Notes: generated by a model not told the origin, from the sequence alone. Positions 25,885 through 35,060 are shown, counted from the stretch's first letter. The stretch is 64,000 nt of DNA from Shewanella marinintestina (GCF_023283845.1 NZ_JAKILC010000010.1:1-64000); one strand, 5' to 3'. Program-made: numbers and translations.

Positions 25885-27738
25885 TTAAAAGGCTTGGTAG
25901 CTCACGCTAAAGTAAAACTCTCGACCAGGGCTGAAGTAGTTTTGTGCCGAAATTATCTCTTCATCAAATAGATTATTGGCTTTCAAACGTAGACTCCAAG
26001 CATCATCTAGCTGATAACCTATGCTCAAATCTAGCTGGTGAGTGGCGTCAAAGAAATCATTACTGCCGGCATAGCGCTTTCCTTGATAGTGGTAGTTAGC
26101 CAATAGATCAACCTGATCCCAGCCATAGCTCAACTGGTAGTTAAACTCGTTTTCACTGCGGCCAATCAACTCTTCACCAGTCTGCTTATTCTCTGCATCT
26201 AGATAAGTGTAAGCTAACTGGTGATCTAAGCTAAATAAGCTAAAGTTAGCCGATAATTCAACACCTTGAATTTTAGCTTCATTTATATTAGCAGGCTTCC
26301 AGATATCCCAACCAAAATCGTCTTTTTCACCTGTTGGTGCCCAAGCAATAAGGTTATCAATGGTGTTTTCAAACACACTGATATAAGCACGAATATCGTT
26401 AGCAGTGTAATGCAAGGTTAGGTCATAACTTTCAGCTGTTTCTGAAATTAAATCTGGGTTACCAGAATCAGGCCAGTATAAATCGTTAAAAGTTGGAGCC
26501 TTAAACGCTGTACCCGTTGATGCAGCTAAACGCCATTGGTCGTTAAACTGATAGGCAAGACTCGCATTGTAAGACACTTCACTATCGATATTCTCTACGT
26601 CATCATAACGTACAGCAACTTCAGCAAGCAGCTGGCTCCATTGCTTTTGCGCAAGTAAATAAGCACCGAAAAGATCACGCTCATCTTGAGCATAATCACC
26701 TTTTACCGTCTCATTTGACCAATCAATACCACCTGTAAATGTTAAGTCATTAGTGGCTAAATATTGGTTACTCCAGTTAACTTGATCGCGCTTGGTTTCA
26801 AACTCTGAAACCGGCACACTGATATCGTCGCCTCGGAAGTTTTCATTCGCATCACGAGACTGGCTTAACGCCAGTTTGCTGGTAAATTTATCATTGCTGT
26901 ATTGAGCCGCGAGGTTCCATAGATAGTTCTCATAATCTGATTCATCAGCAGAGCCCGATGCATAAATATCATCGTACTGAGTATTACCTTTATCATACTG
27001 GCCGTTCCAAAGTGCTTGCCAGTTTTGATTAATTTGCTGAGACCCTTTTAACGACAAGGCATTGCGCTTATAACCGTCGTCGTCATTTTCAGCAGGTGCG
27101 CCATTGTATACGTCATAGCCGTCAGACTGTTCATGGTTAACTGCAAGGGTTGTGCTGCCGTTACCATGGCTCATGCCAGTACCAAATGAACCACGAATGT
27201 AATCATTGCTACCGTACTCAGCACCTGCAAACCATTCACCGCCTTTTAGTTGACGCGTAAAGATTTGGATCACACCGCCAATCGCATCGCTGCCCCAAAC
27301 TGATGCACGTGGGCCTTTTAGAACTTCGATTCGTTCGATGTTTTCAGGCGATAGCGTGTTAAAGCTAACAGTACCTAAAGTGGCAGAGCCAACCTTAACA
27401 CCGTCAACAAGCACTAGAACATGATTGGAATTACTACCACGAACACTAACTGACGTAGCTTGGCCTGCACCACCATTGCGTGAAATGCTCACACCCGGCA
27501 ATGTTTCTAGTACATCGGCAACCGACTTAGGGTTAAGACGTGCGATTTCTTCACGCTCAATGGTATTGATAACGGTTAACTGCTGATCAGCAGTTCTGTC
27601 AAAACGTGAACCAGTAACCGTAATGGTTTCGTCAACGTTTACTGTAGCGGTAGTGCCTTCTTCAGCCGTTGCCGAAAATGCAGATAAGCTTAAAAGACTG
27701 CTAACTAGCAGTGCGATTTTTGATGGTTGTGTTCCCAT
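25885..27738 (-). CDS. btuB: TonB-dependent vitamin B12 receptor
   Basis: Outer-membrane 22-strand barrel importing cobalamin with TonB energy. The 617-residue protein has a signal peptide (about 1-25), a TonB box region (DETITVTGSRFDRT), a plug domain (VADVLETLPGVSISRNGGAGQATSVSVRGSNSNHVLVLVDGVKVG ... IEVLKGPRASVWGSDAIGGVIQIFT) and a barrel ending in aromatic YQAF. The plug sequence closely follows E. coli BtuB. The cobalamin riboswitch just upstream settles the substrate. GGAG lies about 10 nt before the ATG. Confidence 0.96.
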   Translation of the reverse strand: MGTQPSKIALLVSSLLSLSAFSATAEEGTTATVNVDETITVTGSRFDRTADQQLTVINTIEREEIARLNPKSVADVLETLPGVSISRNGGAGQATSVSVRGSNSNHVLVLVDGVKVGSATLGTVSFNTLSPENIERIEVLKGPRASVWGSDAIGGVIQIFTRQLKGGEWFAGAEYGSNDYIRGSFGTGMSHGNGSTTLAVNHEQSDGYDVYNGAPAENDDDGYKRNALSLKGSQQINQNWQALWNGQYDKGNTQYDDIYASGSADESDYENYLWNLAAQYSNDKFTSKLALSQSRDANENFRGDDISVPVSEFETKRDQVNWSNQYLATNDLTFTGGIDWSNETVKGDYAQDERDLFGAYLLAQKQWSQLLAEVAVRYDDVENIDSEVSYNASLAYQFNDQWRLAASTGTAFKAPTFNDLYWPDSGNPDLISETAESYDLTLHYTANDIRAYISVFENTIDNLIAWAPTGEKDDFGWDIWKPANINEAKIQGVELSANFSLFSLDHQLAYTYLDAENKQTGEELIGRSENEFNYQLSYGWDQVDLLANYHYQGKRYAGSNDFFDATHQLDLSIGYQLDDAWSLRLKANNLFDEEIISAQNYFSPGREFYFSVSYQAF

Positions 27739-27865
27739 TTACCTTTGACTCCTAAAAGGAAAACGGGGCAAAAACGTCACGGAGAACCGGGGCAAAAGTT
27801 AACTTTATGCCTAACCGTCAATCTGCCGCATCTCGAGATCTGCCCGCCGAAATCATCGAAATCAC

Positions 27866-28020
27866 TTTGCTGGCCGGTCTCCGGACTTAGGTTCTGTATT
27901 ACGTGTAATACCCGAGTACAAGCTTTAAACGCCTTTCCATTAAGGCGCACTTGTCTCTCACCATTCACCGTTGCGGGGGCAGTGTCAGAATTTAACTGAC
28001 TTCCCGATTATCCTCAGTTA
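27866..28020 (-). promoter_or_regulatory. Cobalamin (AdoCbl) riboswitch
   Basis: On the minus strand the element starts near GGGAAGTCAG (about 28004), continues with GCCCCCGCAACGG (27968-27980) and ends with the B12 box AGTCCGGAGACCGGCC (27872-27887), close to the consensus AGYCAGGAGACCTGCC. It lies in the btuB leader, 134 bp before its start, and should repress btuB when cobalamin is plentiful. Outer boundaries are approximate. Confidence 0.93.
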
Positions 28021-28379
28021 CAGCAGTAACTTGGGCACCAATAAAGTTGACTAAAATACTCTTTTTATGAGCTGTTTTTTATGCGCTATTTTTATCAATA
28101 ACTAAGTAATAAAAAGCTTAAACCAATAAACTTTTCATTGTAGATGACATCATTTGAAGCGCCATTTATTCAATAGCATGTATTGCAATCACCCAAGAGT
28201 AAAAAAGCATCACCATTGAGAGTGCGCGCATTATAGACGTCTATACGGTTAAATGTCTAACCTAAGCACAGATAAAACACGGAGATAGAGGCAGGAATAA
28301 CACAACCATTAGTTATAAGTTAGAACATTTACTTTAAAAATCAGCCAGTAAACAGCTCAAACCGCTATTTGGCTGATGA
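28021..28379. other. Intergenic, presumed btuB promoter only
   Basis: No frame or clear motif recognised. The transcription start of the btuB leader must lie near 28020-28060 on the minus strand, but I could not fix -10/-35 boxes. Confidence 0.3.
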
Positions 28380-29054
28380 CTAATGTAAGCTCAACGGCAT
28401 AATACTGGATAGGAACTCTTGATAATTATGCGCTTTCACTGGTGGGTTTGCTTTATTAAAGGTGTTACCGCGTATCGACTTATGGATTAAATATAAGTCC
28501 GCTTTGCCTTTCACCACAGTGTAATGACCTATTTCACCTAAGCTAGTAGCAGAGGAATAGGCCACACCTTTAATCGACTTAATATGCGTATTAGGCATTT
28601 GAGTGCAACCTATAATTGCACTAGCAGTTTCATGCCCACCTAGCGGCTCACTAGGTAAGTCTTCAAACACCATTTCACCTTGGCAACTTTCAAGGTAAAC
28701 GTTAGCCATGGTTTCTAAAAATTCTTGTGGTTCAATATCTTCAGCAACACCCTTAAAGCCTTGTACGCACACCATAGACGACCAAGTTTGCAGCTCTTGC
28801 CCCATAGGTACAAACTCTGCTGAATACATGGTTTCCTGTTGCTCTGAATAAGCCAGCTTCCAATCCACAGGCAAATTAAAATTAAAAGTTTGCCCAAAAA
28901 TAACCAATTGCTGTAGTTGTTTATTAGCTGAGCTTTTAGGGAGGGAATTTTTAGCACTATCTTTGCTGGAGTCATCAGCAAAACTCAGAGGAGAAACCGC
29001 AAAAAGCAGACTACTGATAAAAGTAAATACAACATGAGATGAAGATGGCCGCAT
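28380..29054 (-). CDS. Secreted protein of unknown function
   Basis: About 224 residues with a signal peptide (MRPSSSHVVFTFISSLLFAVSPLSFA), then a Ser/Lys-rich linker and one domain: LVIFGQTFNFNLPVDWKLAYSEQQETMYSAEFVPMGQELQTWSSMVCVQGFKG ... GHETASAIIGCTQMP ... VVKGKADLYLIHKSIRG. Three Cys lie in the domain. Earlier in-frame ATGs at 29087 and 29114 lack ribosome sites; AAGGA precedes the ATG at 29054. No family is recognised. Probably periplasmic. Confidence 0.7.
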   Translation of the reverse strand: MRPSSSHVVFTFISSLLFAVSPLSFADDSSKDSAKNSLPKSSANKQLQQLVIFGQTFNFNLPVDWKLAYSEQQETMYSAEFVPMGQELQTWSSMVCVQGFKGVAEDIEPQEFLETMANVYLESCQGEMVFEDLPSEPLGGHETASAIIGCTQMPNTHIKSIKGVAYSSATSLGEIGHYTVVKGKADLYLIHKSIRGNTFNKANPPVKAHNYQEFLSSIMPLSLH

Positions 29055-29245
29055 ACCTTTACAATCCTTGTCGAGGCGTTTTTTCATACGGCACATTCTA
29101 TCTAGGCTAAACACAAAGTAAAACCGAAATATCGATTTATGTCCTTCCCAAAAGTTGAATATACAAAACCAGTTTAATTAACAACACCTTATATTCAAAC
29201 CAATAATAATGATTAATTTTCACCCAAAAATAACTTGCACAAATT

Positions 29246-29261
29246 GATTACGTTTGTAATC
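29246..29261. promoter_or_regulatory. BlaI-type operator, distal palindrome
   Basis: GATTAC-GTTT-GTAATC, a 6-bp inverted repeat with core TAC-N4-GTA, lies 52 bp upstream of the blaI-like start. Confidence 0.55.
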
Positions 29262-29273
29262 TTAAATATACAT

Positions 29274-29283
29274 TACAAGTGTA
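29274..29283. promoter_or_regulatory. BlaI-type operator TACA-AG-TGTA
   Basis: TACAAGTGTA matches the BlaI/MecI/CopY operator consensus TACA-N2-TGTA exactly and is extended by ATTACA/TGTAAT. It lies 30 bp before the ATG and suggests autoregulation of the regulator-metallopeptidase pair. Confidence 0.75.
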
Positions 29284-29312
29284 ATCGAAAATTTATTAGC
29301 AAGAGACCCAAA

Positions 29313-29690
29313 ATGAAAGAGATCAGTAATGCAGAACTAACAGTGCTTAATATTTTATGGCAGTCATCCCCAAAAAGCGCCAGCGAAGTCATTAATGAGT
29401 TATCCCGCAGCCATGAATGGCATGAGAAAACCGTAAAAACCTTGCTAAATCGATTAGTCAAAAAGCAAGCCATTGGTTTTGAAAAACAAGGCCGCTCTTA
29501 CCTGTACTCGCCACTAATTGATCAAAGCGAATACCAGCTAAAAGAAACTGAATCCTTTATTGAGCGTTTATTCTCAGGCCGCATTGCCCCACTCGTTGTA
29601 GGCTTTGCTAAGCAAAACAAACTTAACGCGGAAGATGTTGCTGAACTGCAACAGTTGATTGATACATGGCAAAAGGAAAACAAGTCATGA
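29313..29690 (+). CDS. BlaI/MecI-family repressor
   Basis: A 125-residue winged-helix repressor: MKEISNAELTVLNILWQSSPKSASEVINELSRSHEWHEKTVKTLLNRLVKKQAIGFEKQGRSYLYSPLI, then a dimerisation tail. The frame opens 26 codons upstream, but those codons cover the operator palindromes and the family always starts at 'isnaE..vl..lW'. It overlaps the metallopeptidase gene by ATGA, so the two are translationally coupled. In BlaR/BlaI systems the partner cleaves or triggers removal of the repressor. Confidence 0.93.
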   Translation: MKEISNAELTVLNILWQSSPKSASEVINELSRSHEWHEKTVKTLLNRLVKKQAIGFEKQGRSYLYSPLIDQSEYQLKETESFIERLFSGRIAPLVVGFAKQNKLNAEDVAELQQLIDTWQKENKS

Positions 29691-30886
29691 TGCTATGGAT
29701 GGCGCAACAAACCATACTGCTAAGCCTAATTTGCGTAGGCTTACTGATTTGCCACAAGCCACTACAAAAATACTTAGGCTCACACCAGACTTATCATCTT
29801 TGGCTCGCAGTCCCTATTCTGTTACTTAGCTCAACAATAGTTGCTGCCATGCCAAACTTATTTGCAGCAGTTCAGTCTCAGCAAATCGCTCATTACAGCG
29901 TTTTGGCAAGTAAAATAATTCAAGCTAAAAATACAACAAACTATGGGCTATTTGCCAGCTACATATGGCTTGGCGGAATTTCTATTATGCTTATTCAACT
30001 TGCGCTGCAGCTTGTATCAATCAAGGCCCTTGCACGCAGCGCGACAAAAGTAAGCACCCCATTTTCACGCCTAGCGACTTACGTTCACCCCAAAGTACAA
30101 TCGCCGATGCTTATAGGCATTGTGAACCCAAAAATCATCTTGCCAGTTAACTTCAACCAACTTAATGCACAAGAGCAGCAAGCCATTATCAATCACGAGC
30201 AATATCACCACCAACGTGGCGATCTACAGTGCAATTTATTGGCGTATGGCGTGTTATGTCTGTTTTGGTTTAATCCCATTTGCTGGCTTGCATACCGTCG
30301 CTTTCGCGATGATCAAGAGCTAGCCTGCGATGCCCATGTGACCCAGTCACTCAGCAAGCAACAAAAAATCAGTTATAGTCAAGTGCTGTTGGCTTATTCA
30401 CAGCAGGCCCAGCACGGCTTGCTACACACTCACTACGGAAATAAAAACATACTCAAGGAACGTATTATGCAAATGAAAACCCAGCAAAAAGGCCAAAGCA
30501 GCATTGCAGTTATAGGATTAATCATGGTTTTAGGGCTTTGCGGCCTAATGTTAAATCAACAAGTTCAAGCTGGCGGAGTCGATAAACAATCAGTGGTGTA
30601 TCCAACCATGCGCATTGAGCCTAAATATCCCATTGAAGCAGCAAAGGCTAACCAAAATGGTTTTGTGCAACTGCAGTTCGATATTACCCCAAGTGGCGCA
30701 GTAACCAATGTTAGCGTAATTAAATCATCACCAGAGAAAGTGTTTGATGCAGTGGCGATTACTGCACTAAAGCAATGGCAATACCAGAGTTCGCCTAACG
30801 GTGTGCAAGGTTCAAAAGTACAACTCGATTTTGAAGTTGAAGCCCCTACCACCGATGTTGAGCGCATCAAGGTTAACGCTAAATAA
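29687..30886 (+). CDS. M56 (BlaR1-like) metallopeptidase with C-terminal TonB domain
   Basis: About 399 residues. Several transmembrane helices (MLWMAQQTILLSLICVGLLI; HLWLAVPILLLSSTIVAAM; YIWLGGISIMLIQLALQLV; IAVIGLIMVLGLCGLMLN) surround a cytoplasmic zinc-protease domain with HEQYHH (HExxH, about residue 170) and DDQELACDAHV. A periplasmic TonB/energy-transducing C-terminal domain follows (YPTMRIEPKYPIEAAKANQNGFVQLQFDITPSGAVTNVSVIKSSPEKVFD). There is no penicillin-binding sensor domain, so it is not a classical beta-lactam sensor. The ATG at 29687 overlaps the blaI stop, with AAGGA upstream. The sensed signal is unknown. Confidence 0.9.
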   Translation: MMLWMAQQTILLSLICVGLLICHKPLQKYLGSHQTYHLWLAVPILLLSSTIVAAMPNLFAAVQSQQIAHYSVLASKIIQAKNTTNYGLFASYIWLGGISIMLIQLALQLVSIKALARSATKVSTPFSRLATYVHPKVQSPMLIGIVNPKIILPVNFNQLNAQEQQAIINHEQYHHQRGDLQCNLLAYGVLCLFWFNPICWLAYRRFRDDQELACDAHVTQSLSKQQKISYSQVLLAYSQQAQHGLLHTHYGNKNILKERIMQMKTQQKGQSSIAVIGLIMVLGLCGLMLNQQVQAGGVDKQSVVYPTMRIEPKYPIEAAKANQNGFVQLQFDITPSGAVTNVSVIKSSPEKVFDAVAITALKQWQYQSSPNGVQGSKVQLDFEVEAPTTDVERIKVNAK

Positions 30887-31000
30887 CAGCAAAGTTGATG
30901 AGTGGGTTTAGCCTCTAAGCCCACTCACAAAAATGCGCGCCCTCTGTTTAATGATAAATAGTTTAGCGCTCTAATCACTATCTTTAGAAAACATTTACAA

Positions 31001-31019
31001 TTAATTATCATTCTCATTT
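31001..31019. promoter_or_regulatory. Fur-box-like site upstream of azurin
   Basis: TTAATTATCATTCTCATTT resembles the common Fur operator form with ATNATTCTCATT. It lies 53-71 bp before the azurin ATG. It is A/T-rich, so chance similarity is possible. Confidence 0.5.
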
Positions 31020-31071
31020 AATGTTTTTTACATTAGGATGCTAGCGTCATTAACTATATGAGAATTTAACT

Positions 31072-31527
31072 ATGCCTACCCTAATCAAGTTTGTTGCTGC
31101 AACACTCATGCTAAGTTTTTCAGCCTTTGCTAGCGCCAACACCTGCCAACTCGATATCAATGCAACCGATGCTATGCAGTTTGATAAGAAAGAGCTCACC
31201 CTTCCAGTAGGTTGCACCGAAGTGACGCTTAATTTACACCACGCAGGCACCCTACCAAAAACGGCCATGGGCCATAACTGGGTACTAACTGAAACCGCTA
31301 ATATGTCAGCTGTTGCTAACGAAGGCATGGCAGCTGGCGCAGCAAACAGCTACGTCAAAACTGATGATCCTAGAGTGCTTGCTCATACCGATATTATTGG
31401 TGGCGGTGAAAGCACTAGCATTACCTTTAGCACCGCTGATCTCGATCCTGCAAAACAGTACAGCTTCTTTTGTTCATTCCCAGGTCACTGGGCTATTATG
31501 CAAGGCCAGTTTGTCATTGCCTCATAG
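31072..31527 (+). CDS. azu: Azurin (type 1 blue copper protein)
   Basis: Periplasmic one-electron carrier. A 151-residue precursor with signal peptide (about 1-23, cut near ASA). All type 1 copper ligands are present: His68 in MGHNWVLT, Cys134 in CSFPGHW, His139 and Met143. Cys25 and Cys48 correspond to the structural disulfide. It probably donates electrons to a c-type peroxidase or another terminal reductase. It is a single gene with a Fur-like box ahead of it. Confidence 0.96.
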   Translation: MPTLIKFVAATLMLSFSAFASANTCQLDINATDAMQFDKKELTLPVGCTEVTLNLHHAGTLPKTAMGHNWVLTETANMSAVANEGMAAGAANSYVKTDDPRVLAHTDIIGGGESTSITFSTADLDPAKQYSFFCSFPGHWAIMQGQFVIAS

Positions 31528-31754
31528 TTAACCAACGAGGTGCAAATATACTCCCCCAACTTGATTTGCACCTCGCTCAAGCATTTAACTGCAAAACCTA
31601 CCTCAACTTAAGCAGCACGCTTTAGTAAAATCACACGCGAATTAACAATTAATTAACCTGTAAAACAATTTCTGCTATTGTGATTTTCGCTATCAAATCA
31701 GCTTTATCTCGTTAGCTTGCAAGCTTTAAGAACAATAACAATCAGGCGCAATCA

Positions 31755-33587
31755 ATGTCAGATAACACACCATTAATCACTCCACGCACTTTAAAAGTAC
31801 CGATAACCAATGTTTATGCAATGGGCGGCTACTGCGCCCAGCTTAGATTTGGCGCCAATAAAACCCCAGCAAATCTGATTATTGATACGGGCAGTAGCAC
31901 CTTAGTGGTGAGCGACAGTGATTATGACGACGAGCAAGACACTAGCTTAGTGGCCACCAGCTTTGCTCAAGAAGTGTTATATGGTGCGGGCGGCTGGGAC
32001 GGCCCTGTAGTGCATACCCGAGTCGGACTCAGAGAAGAAGATATCGATTTCAACCTAAGCGACGGTTATCAGTTAGAGCCAAATCCTGATGCCCATGCGC
32101 CCATAGTGCTTAACGATTGTCCGGTGGCGATAGTGTCGTCGATTAAGCAAGAGGGCACGTTTTTACACGCCGACGGCATACTCGGCCTTGCTTACCATCA
32201 GCTAAACAAAAGCTACAATCTCAAACACTATTTCGACAAATACCAAATCACTCCAGCGCTCACCTACCCTTGGCCATTTGACGATGAAATTAGTATTTGC
32301 AGTAATGATTACCACGCCCATTTAAATGCAAACCAAATAGAAAACCAAGTCGAAAACAAGGCGGCTCACTCTGAGCAAGATTGCGATAATCGCTTTACCA
32401 GCGATGATTTACGTCAGTTTAAAGCCTTTTTAAAACAGCAGCCCACTCAAGATATTATTCCCTATTTTACTGAGCTCACACAACATGGCTTAACCGCCAA
32501 TAAGTTTGCTTTTTACAGCCGCCGCTCAAGCGTACACTTTTCTACCGATATTAGCGCAGCCACCTTTAGTGCAAAAAAGAGCGCTGATAAAGCTGAAAAA
32601 GTAGATAAAGCAGCACAACAAGCGCACTTCGCACAGTTAAACCAAGACTCGCTCAATCAGGGCTGGTTAATTATTGGTGGCGGCGAAGAACATATTGAGC
32701 TTTATCAAGGCGAGTTCACCACTATCTCTGTGGTAGAAGACAAGTATTACAACGTTAACCTCATCTCTATCCAAGTTGGCGACCAAACCGAAATCGACAG
32801 CCTACTCACCGAGGAGATAGAGAACAGCCTTGAGCCTGCCGAAAGTATTGAGCGAGATGACAGCCTTGACCCAGATAACAGCCTTGAGCTAAATGAAAGC
32901 CCTGAGCCTGTAAACAGCCTTGAGCCAATAGAAAGCCCTGAGCATCTAGCAAGCCAAGTAAGCCATGACCACGCCCTACTCTCAGCCATCGGCATGAACA
33001 AACAACTACGCGGTCGCAGTAACGCTATTATCGACACAGGTGTGTCAGGCATAGTGTTTACCAAGCACTTATACAGCGCCATGGTGGAACACTTCAGCGC
33101 GCTAAACCCCAAATTTGCAGCCCTGATAAAGCCCTTTAGCGATATCGCCATGCAGTATCAAGGTATCGACATGAGCCAGTTAAACCTTGATGAATGGCCC
33201 ACGCTCACACTGCATTTTGTCGGCGAGCGCAACCACCATAGCCAACACACTCATAACAGCGGTGACAATCGCTGTGACCATAGCAGTAAAAATACCAGTA
33301 AAAATACCAATAAAAATAGCTGTGACCATAGCCGTAAAAATAGCAGTATAAATAGCTGTGACAACAAGCAATACAGCCCAGAAAAAGTCAGCATTCACAT
33401 AAAGCCCGAGCACTACTGGCAAACCAACACCCCAGCCAAGGGCAAGGCCTGTTTTAAGATATTGTCACAGCTTGCAGGGTGGCCCAATCAGTCGCTACTT
33501 GGTTTACCGCTAATGAATGATCACTACGTGATTTTTGACCGCTCCGCTCATCAAACCGGCGTTATCCACTTCGCTAAACAGCGTTAA
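31755..33587 (+). CDS. Pepsin-like aspartic protease (shewasin-type, family A1)
   Basis: A 610-residue bilobal aspartic protease, with both catalytic motifs intact: LIIDTGSST (Asp44) and AIIDTGVSG (Asp427). There is no signal peptide, so likely cytoplasmic, as for the pepsin homologues described from Shewanella (shewasins). It is longer than those because of two low-complexity inserts: NSLEP/ESPEP-type acidic repeats (about residues 355-400) and an Asn/Ser/Lys-rich stretch with HSSKNTSKN-like repeats (about 495-540). The flap region near YGAGGWDGPVV is recognisable. It stands first in the row leading to the borosin genes, 13 bp before the acetyltransferase. A role in precursor processing is inference. 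Confidence 0.88.
   Translation: MSDNTPLITPRTLKVPITNVYAMGGYCAQLRFGANKTPANLIIDTGSSTLVVSDSDYDDEQDTSLVATSFAQEVLYGAGGWDGPVVHTRVGLREEDIDFNLSDGYQLEPNPDAHAPIVLNDCPVAIVSSIKQEGTFLHADGILGLAYHQLNKSYNLKHYFDKYQITPALTYPWPFDDEISICSNDYHAHLNANQIENQVENKAAHSEQDCDNRFTSDDLRQFKAFLKQQPTQDIIPYFTELTQHGLTANKFAFYSRRSSVHFSTDISAATFSAKKSADKAEKVDKAAQQAHFAQLNQDSLNQGWLIIGGGEEHIELYQGEFTTISVVEDKYYNVNLISIQVGDQTEIDSLLTEEIENSLEPAESIERDDSLDPDNSLELNESPEPVNSLEPIESPEHLASQVSHDHALLSAIGMNKQLRGRSNAIIDTGVSGIVFTKHLYSAMVEHFSALNPKFAALIKPFSDIAMQYQGIDMSQLNLDEWPTLTLHFVGERNHHSQHTHNSGDNRCDHSSKNTSKNTNKNSCDHSRKNSSINSCDNKQYSPEKVSIHIKPEHYWQTNTPAKGKACFKILSQLAGWPNQSLLGLPLMNDHYVIFDRSAHQTGVIHFAKQR
32820..32945 (+). repeat. In-frame tandem repeats in the protease gene (acidic insert)
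   Basis: The unit AACAGCCTTGAGCC and close variants recur about every 24-30 bases, encoding NSLEP, DSLDP, NSLEL, ESPEP, NSLEP and ESPEH. They lie between the two lobes of the protease and are likely length-variable. Confidence 0.75.
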
Positions 33588-33600
33588 TTAGGATTAAAAG

Positions 33601-34170
33601 ATGTCTCCTAGACCAACCCAATTAGTATCCATTAATAACCATAGCTTTCAAACATCACGTCTATCTTGTCGTCCAATCAATATTCACGATCGAAACTTGT
33701 ACCAACAACTCTATTGCTGTGAAAAAGTTATGCGCAACATTAGCCATCCATTAAGTATTGAGCAGGCAAATACTGCATTTGAGCGAGCAATAAAGTTGCA
33801 AAATAGTCATAAACCCAAATTAATGAGTTGGACCATTATTGAAACTTCCACACAACAAGCTATTGGTATTCAAGGGCTGACTTGGAAGAATAAGTACAAT
33901 CACATGGAAGCTGATATCGGTTTCATGCTTTTGCCAAAAGCCAATGGCAAGCTCTTTCCTGAGGAAGCTATGGGAGCCCTAATGGAATACGCCTTTAGCT
34001 ATTTAAGCCTTACAAAAATAACCGCCCATTACACAAAAGCCAATCTGGCGACCCAGAGATTTGTAAAAAAGCTTGGCTTTACTTTTCCTGAAATTGAAAA
34101 CGAACTCAGTAAGGCCAAAAGCGATATTATATTTTGTTACGCAGAGCCCGAAAAACAAGTAACAGTTTAA
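33601..34170 (+). CDS. GNAT-family N-acetyltransferase (RimJ/RimL-like)
   Basis: A 189-residue protein with the ribosomal-protein acetyltransferase layout: FQTSRLSCRPINIHDRNLYQQLY at the start, then WTIIETSTQQAIGIQGLTWKNKYNHMEADIGFMLLPKANGKLFPEEAMGALMEYAFSYLSLTKITAHYTKANLATQRFVKKLGF. The acetyl-CoA loop is a weak form (PKANGKLFPEEA rather than R/Q-x2-G-x-G/A). It starts 13 bp after the protease stop with AGGA upstream and precedes the methyltransferase by 62 bp. The context raises the possibility that it acts on the borosin product; it could equally modify another peptide or small amine. Confidence 0.88.
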   Translation: MSPRPTQLVSINNHSFQTSRLSCRPINIHDRNLYQQLYCCEKVMRNISHPLSIEQANTAFERAIKLQNSHKPKLMSWTIIETSTQQAIGIQGLTWKNKYNHMEADIGFMLLPKANGKLFPEEAMGALMEYAFSYLSLTKITAHYTKANLATQRFVKKLGFTFPEIENELSKAKSDIIFCYAEPEKQVTV

Positions 34171-34232
34171 AAACATTTTGATAACTGTTAATTTAATAGC
34201 CTACTCATCAGACACATAATAGAGAAGAATAA

Positions 34233-35060
34233 ATGCCTGGTAGTTTAGCGTGTGTTGGGATTGGAATGACTTTAGGGGCACATATTTGCCCATTAGCAAA
34301 AAGCTATATAGAACAGGCCGATGTGGTGTTTTCAGGCATGTCTAACGGCATAGTTGAGCTCTGGCTGCAAGAGATGCACCCCAACGTGCGCTCGCTACAA
34401 GGCTTTTATCAGCCCGGAAAATCTCGCCATATTACCTACCGAGAAATGGTCGATGCGATTATGACCGAAGTGCGCGCCGGCAAAAAAGTCGTCGGTGCAT
34501 TTTATGGTCACCCAGGGGTATTCGCCCACGCACCACATAAATCAATCGAAATAGCCAAGGCTGAGGGTTTTCACGCTGTCATGGTGCCGGGCATATCAGC
34601 AGAAGACTGCCTAATTGCCGATTTGGGCATCGACCCCGGACAATATGGTTGCCAGCAGTTTGAAGCCAGTCAGTTTATGTTCTACCAACGCCGCTTTGAC
34701 CCCTCATGTTATCTAGTGCTGTGGCAAATCGGCCTAGCTGGTGATAAGAGCCTGACTAAGTTTGCTACGGGGGCGGCGCACCGCCAAGTACTGATTGAAC
34801 TGCTGAGTAAAGACTACCCACTTGAGCATCAAGTGATTTTATATGAAGCCGCCGTACTGCCTATAGACACAGTGCGTAAGCAAACCCTCACCTTAGCAGA
34901 ACTAGCCGATGCCGATATTTACATGCACACCACACTGGTAATTCCACCAAGCCAAAAGATGCAACCTAACCAAGCCGTATTAGACCGCCTAGCGCAAATA
35001 GAAGCTCAGCTGCTAGCAGGGAAAAATGATGTGCTTGCTGAACAAATCGTGAATGAATGA
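34233..35060 (+). CDS. sonM: SonM-like borosin alpha-N-methyltransferase
   Basis: A 275-residue member of the tetrapyrrole-methylase fold that in the borosin branch methylates backbone amides of a peptide with S-adenosylmethionine. The N-terminus is SLACVGIGMTLGAHICPLAK and the motif YGHPGVFAHAPH is typical of the branch. Tyr59, Arg65 and Tyr69 (GFYQPGKSRHITYRE) show the same 6- and 4-residue spacing as the catalytic Y-R-Y set of the fungal borosin enzyme OphMA. Unlike OphMA it carries no fused core peptide: the substrate is encoded separately at 35230, as in the Shewanella SonM/SonA system. It lies third in the protease-acetyltransferase-methyltransferase-precursor row. Confidence 0.93.
   Translation: MPGSLACVGIGMTLGAHICPLAKSYIEQADVVFSGMSNGIVELWLQEMHPNVRSLQGFYQPGKSRHITYREMVDAIMTEVRAGKKVVGAFYGHPGVFAHAPHKSIEIAKAEGFHAVMVPGISAEDCLIADLGIDPGQYGCQQFEASQFMFYQRRFDPSCYLVLWQIGLAGDKSLTKFATGAAHRQVLIELLSKDYPLEHQVILYEAAVLPIDTVRKQTLTLAELADADIYMHTTLVIPPSQKMQPNQAVLDRLAQIEAQLLAGKNDVLAEQIVNE

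Noticed and set aside
32747..33422. Minus-strand frames within the protease gene
   Set aside because: Repetitive GSRLS- and TAIFTG-type translations are shadows of the in-frame repeats on the coding strand.
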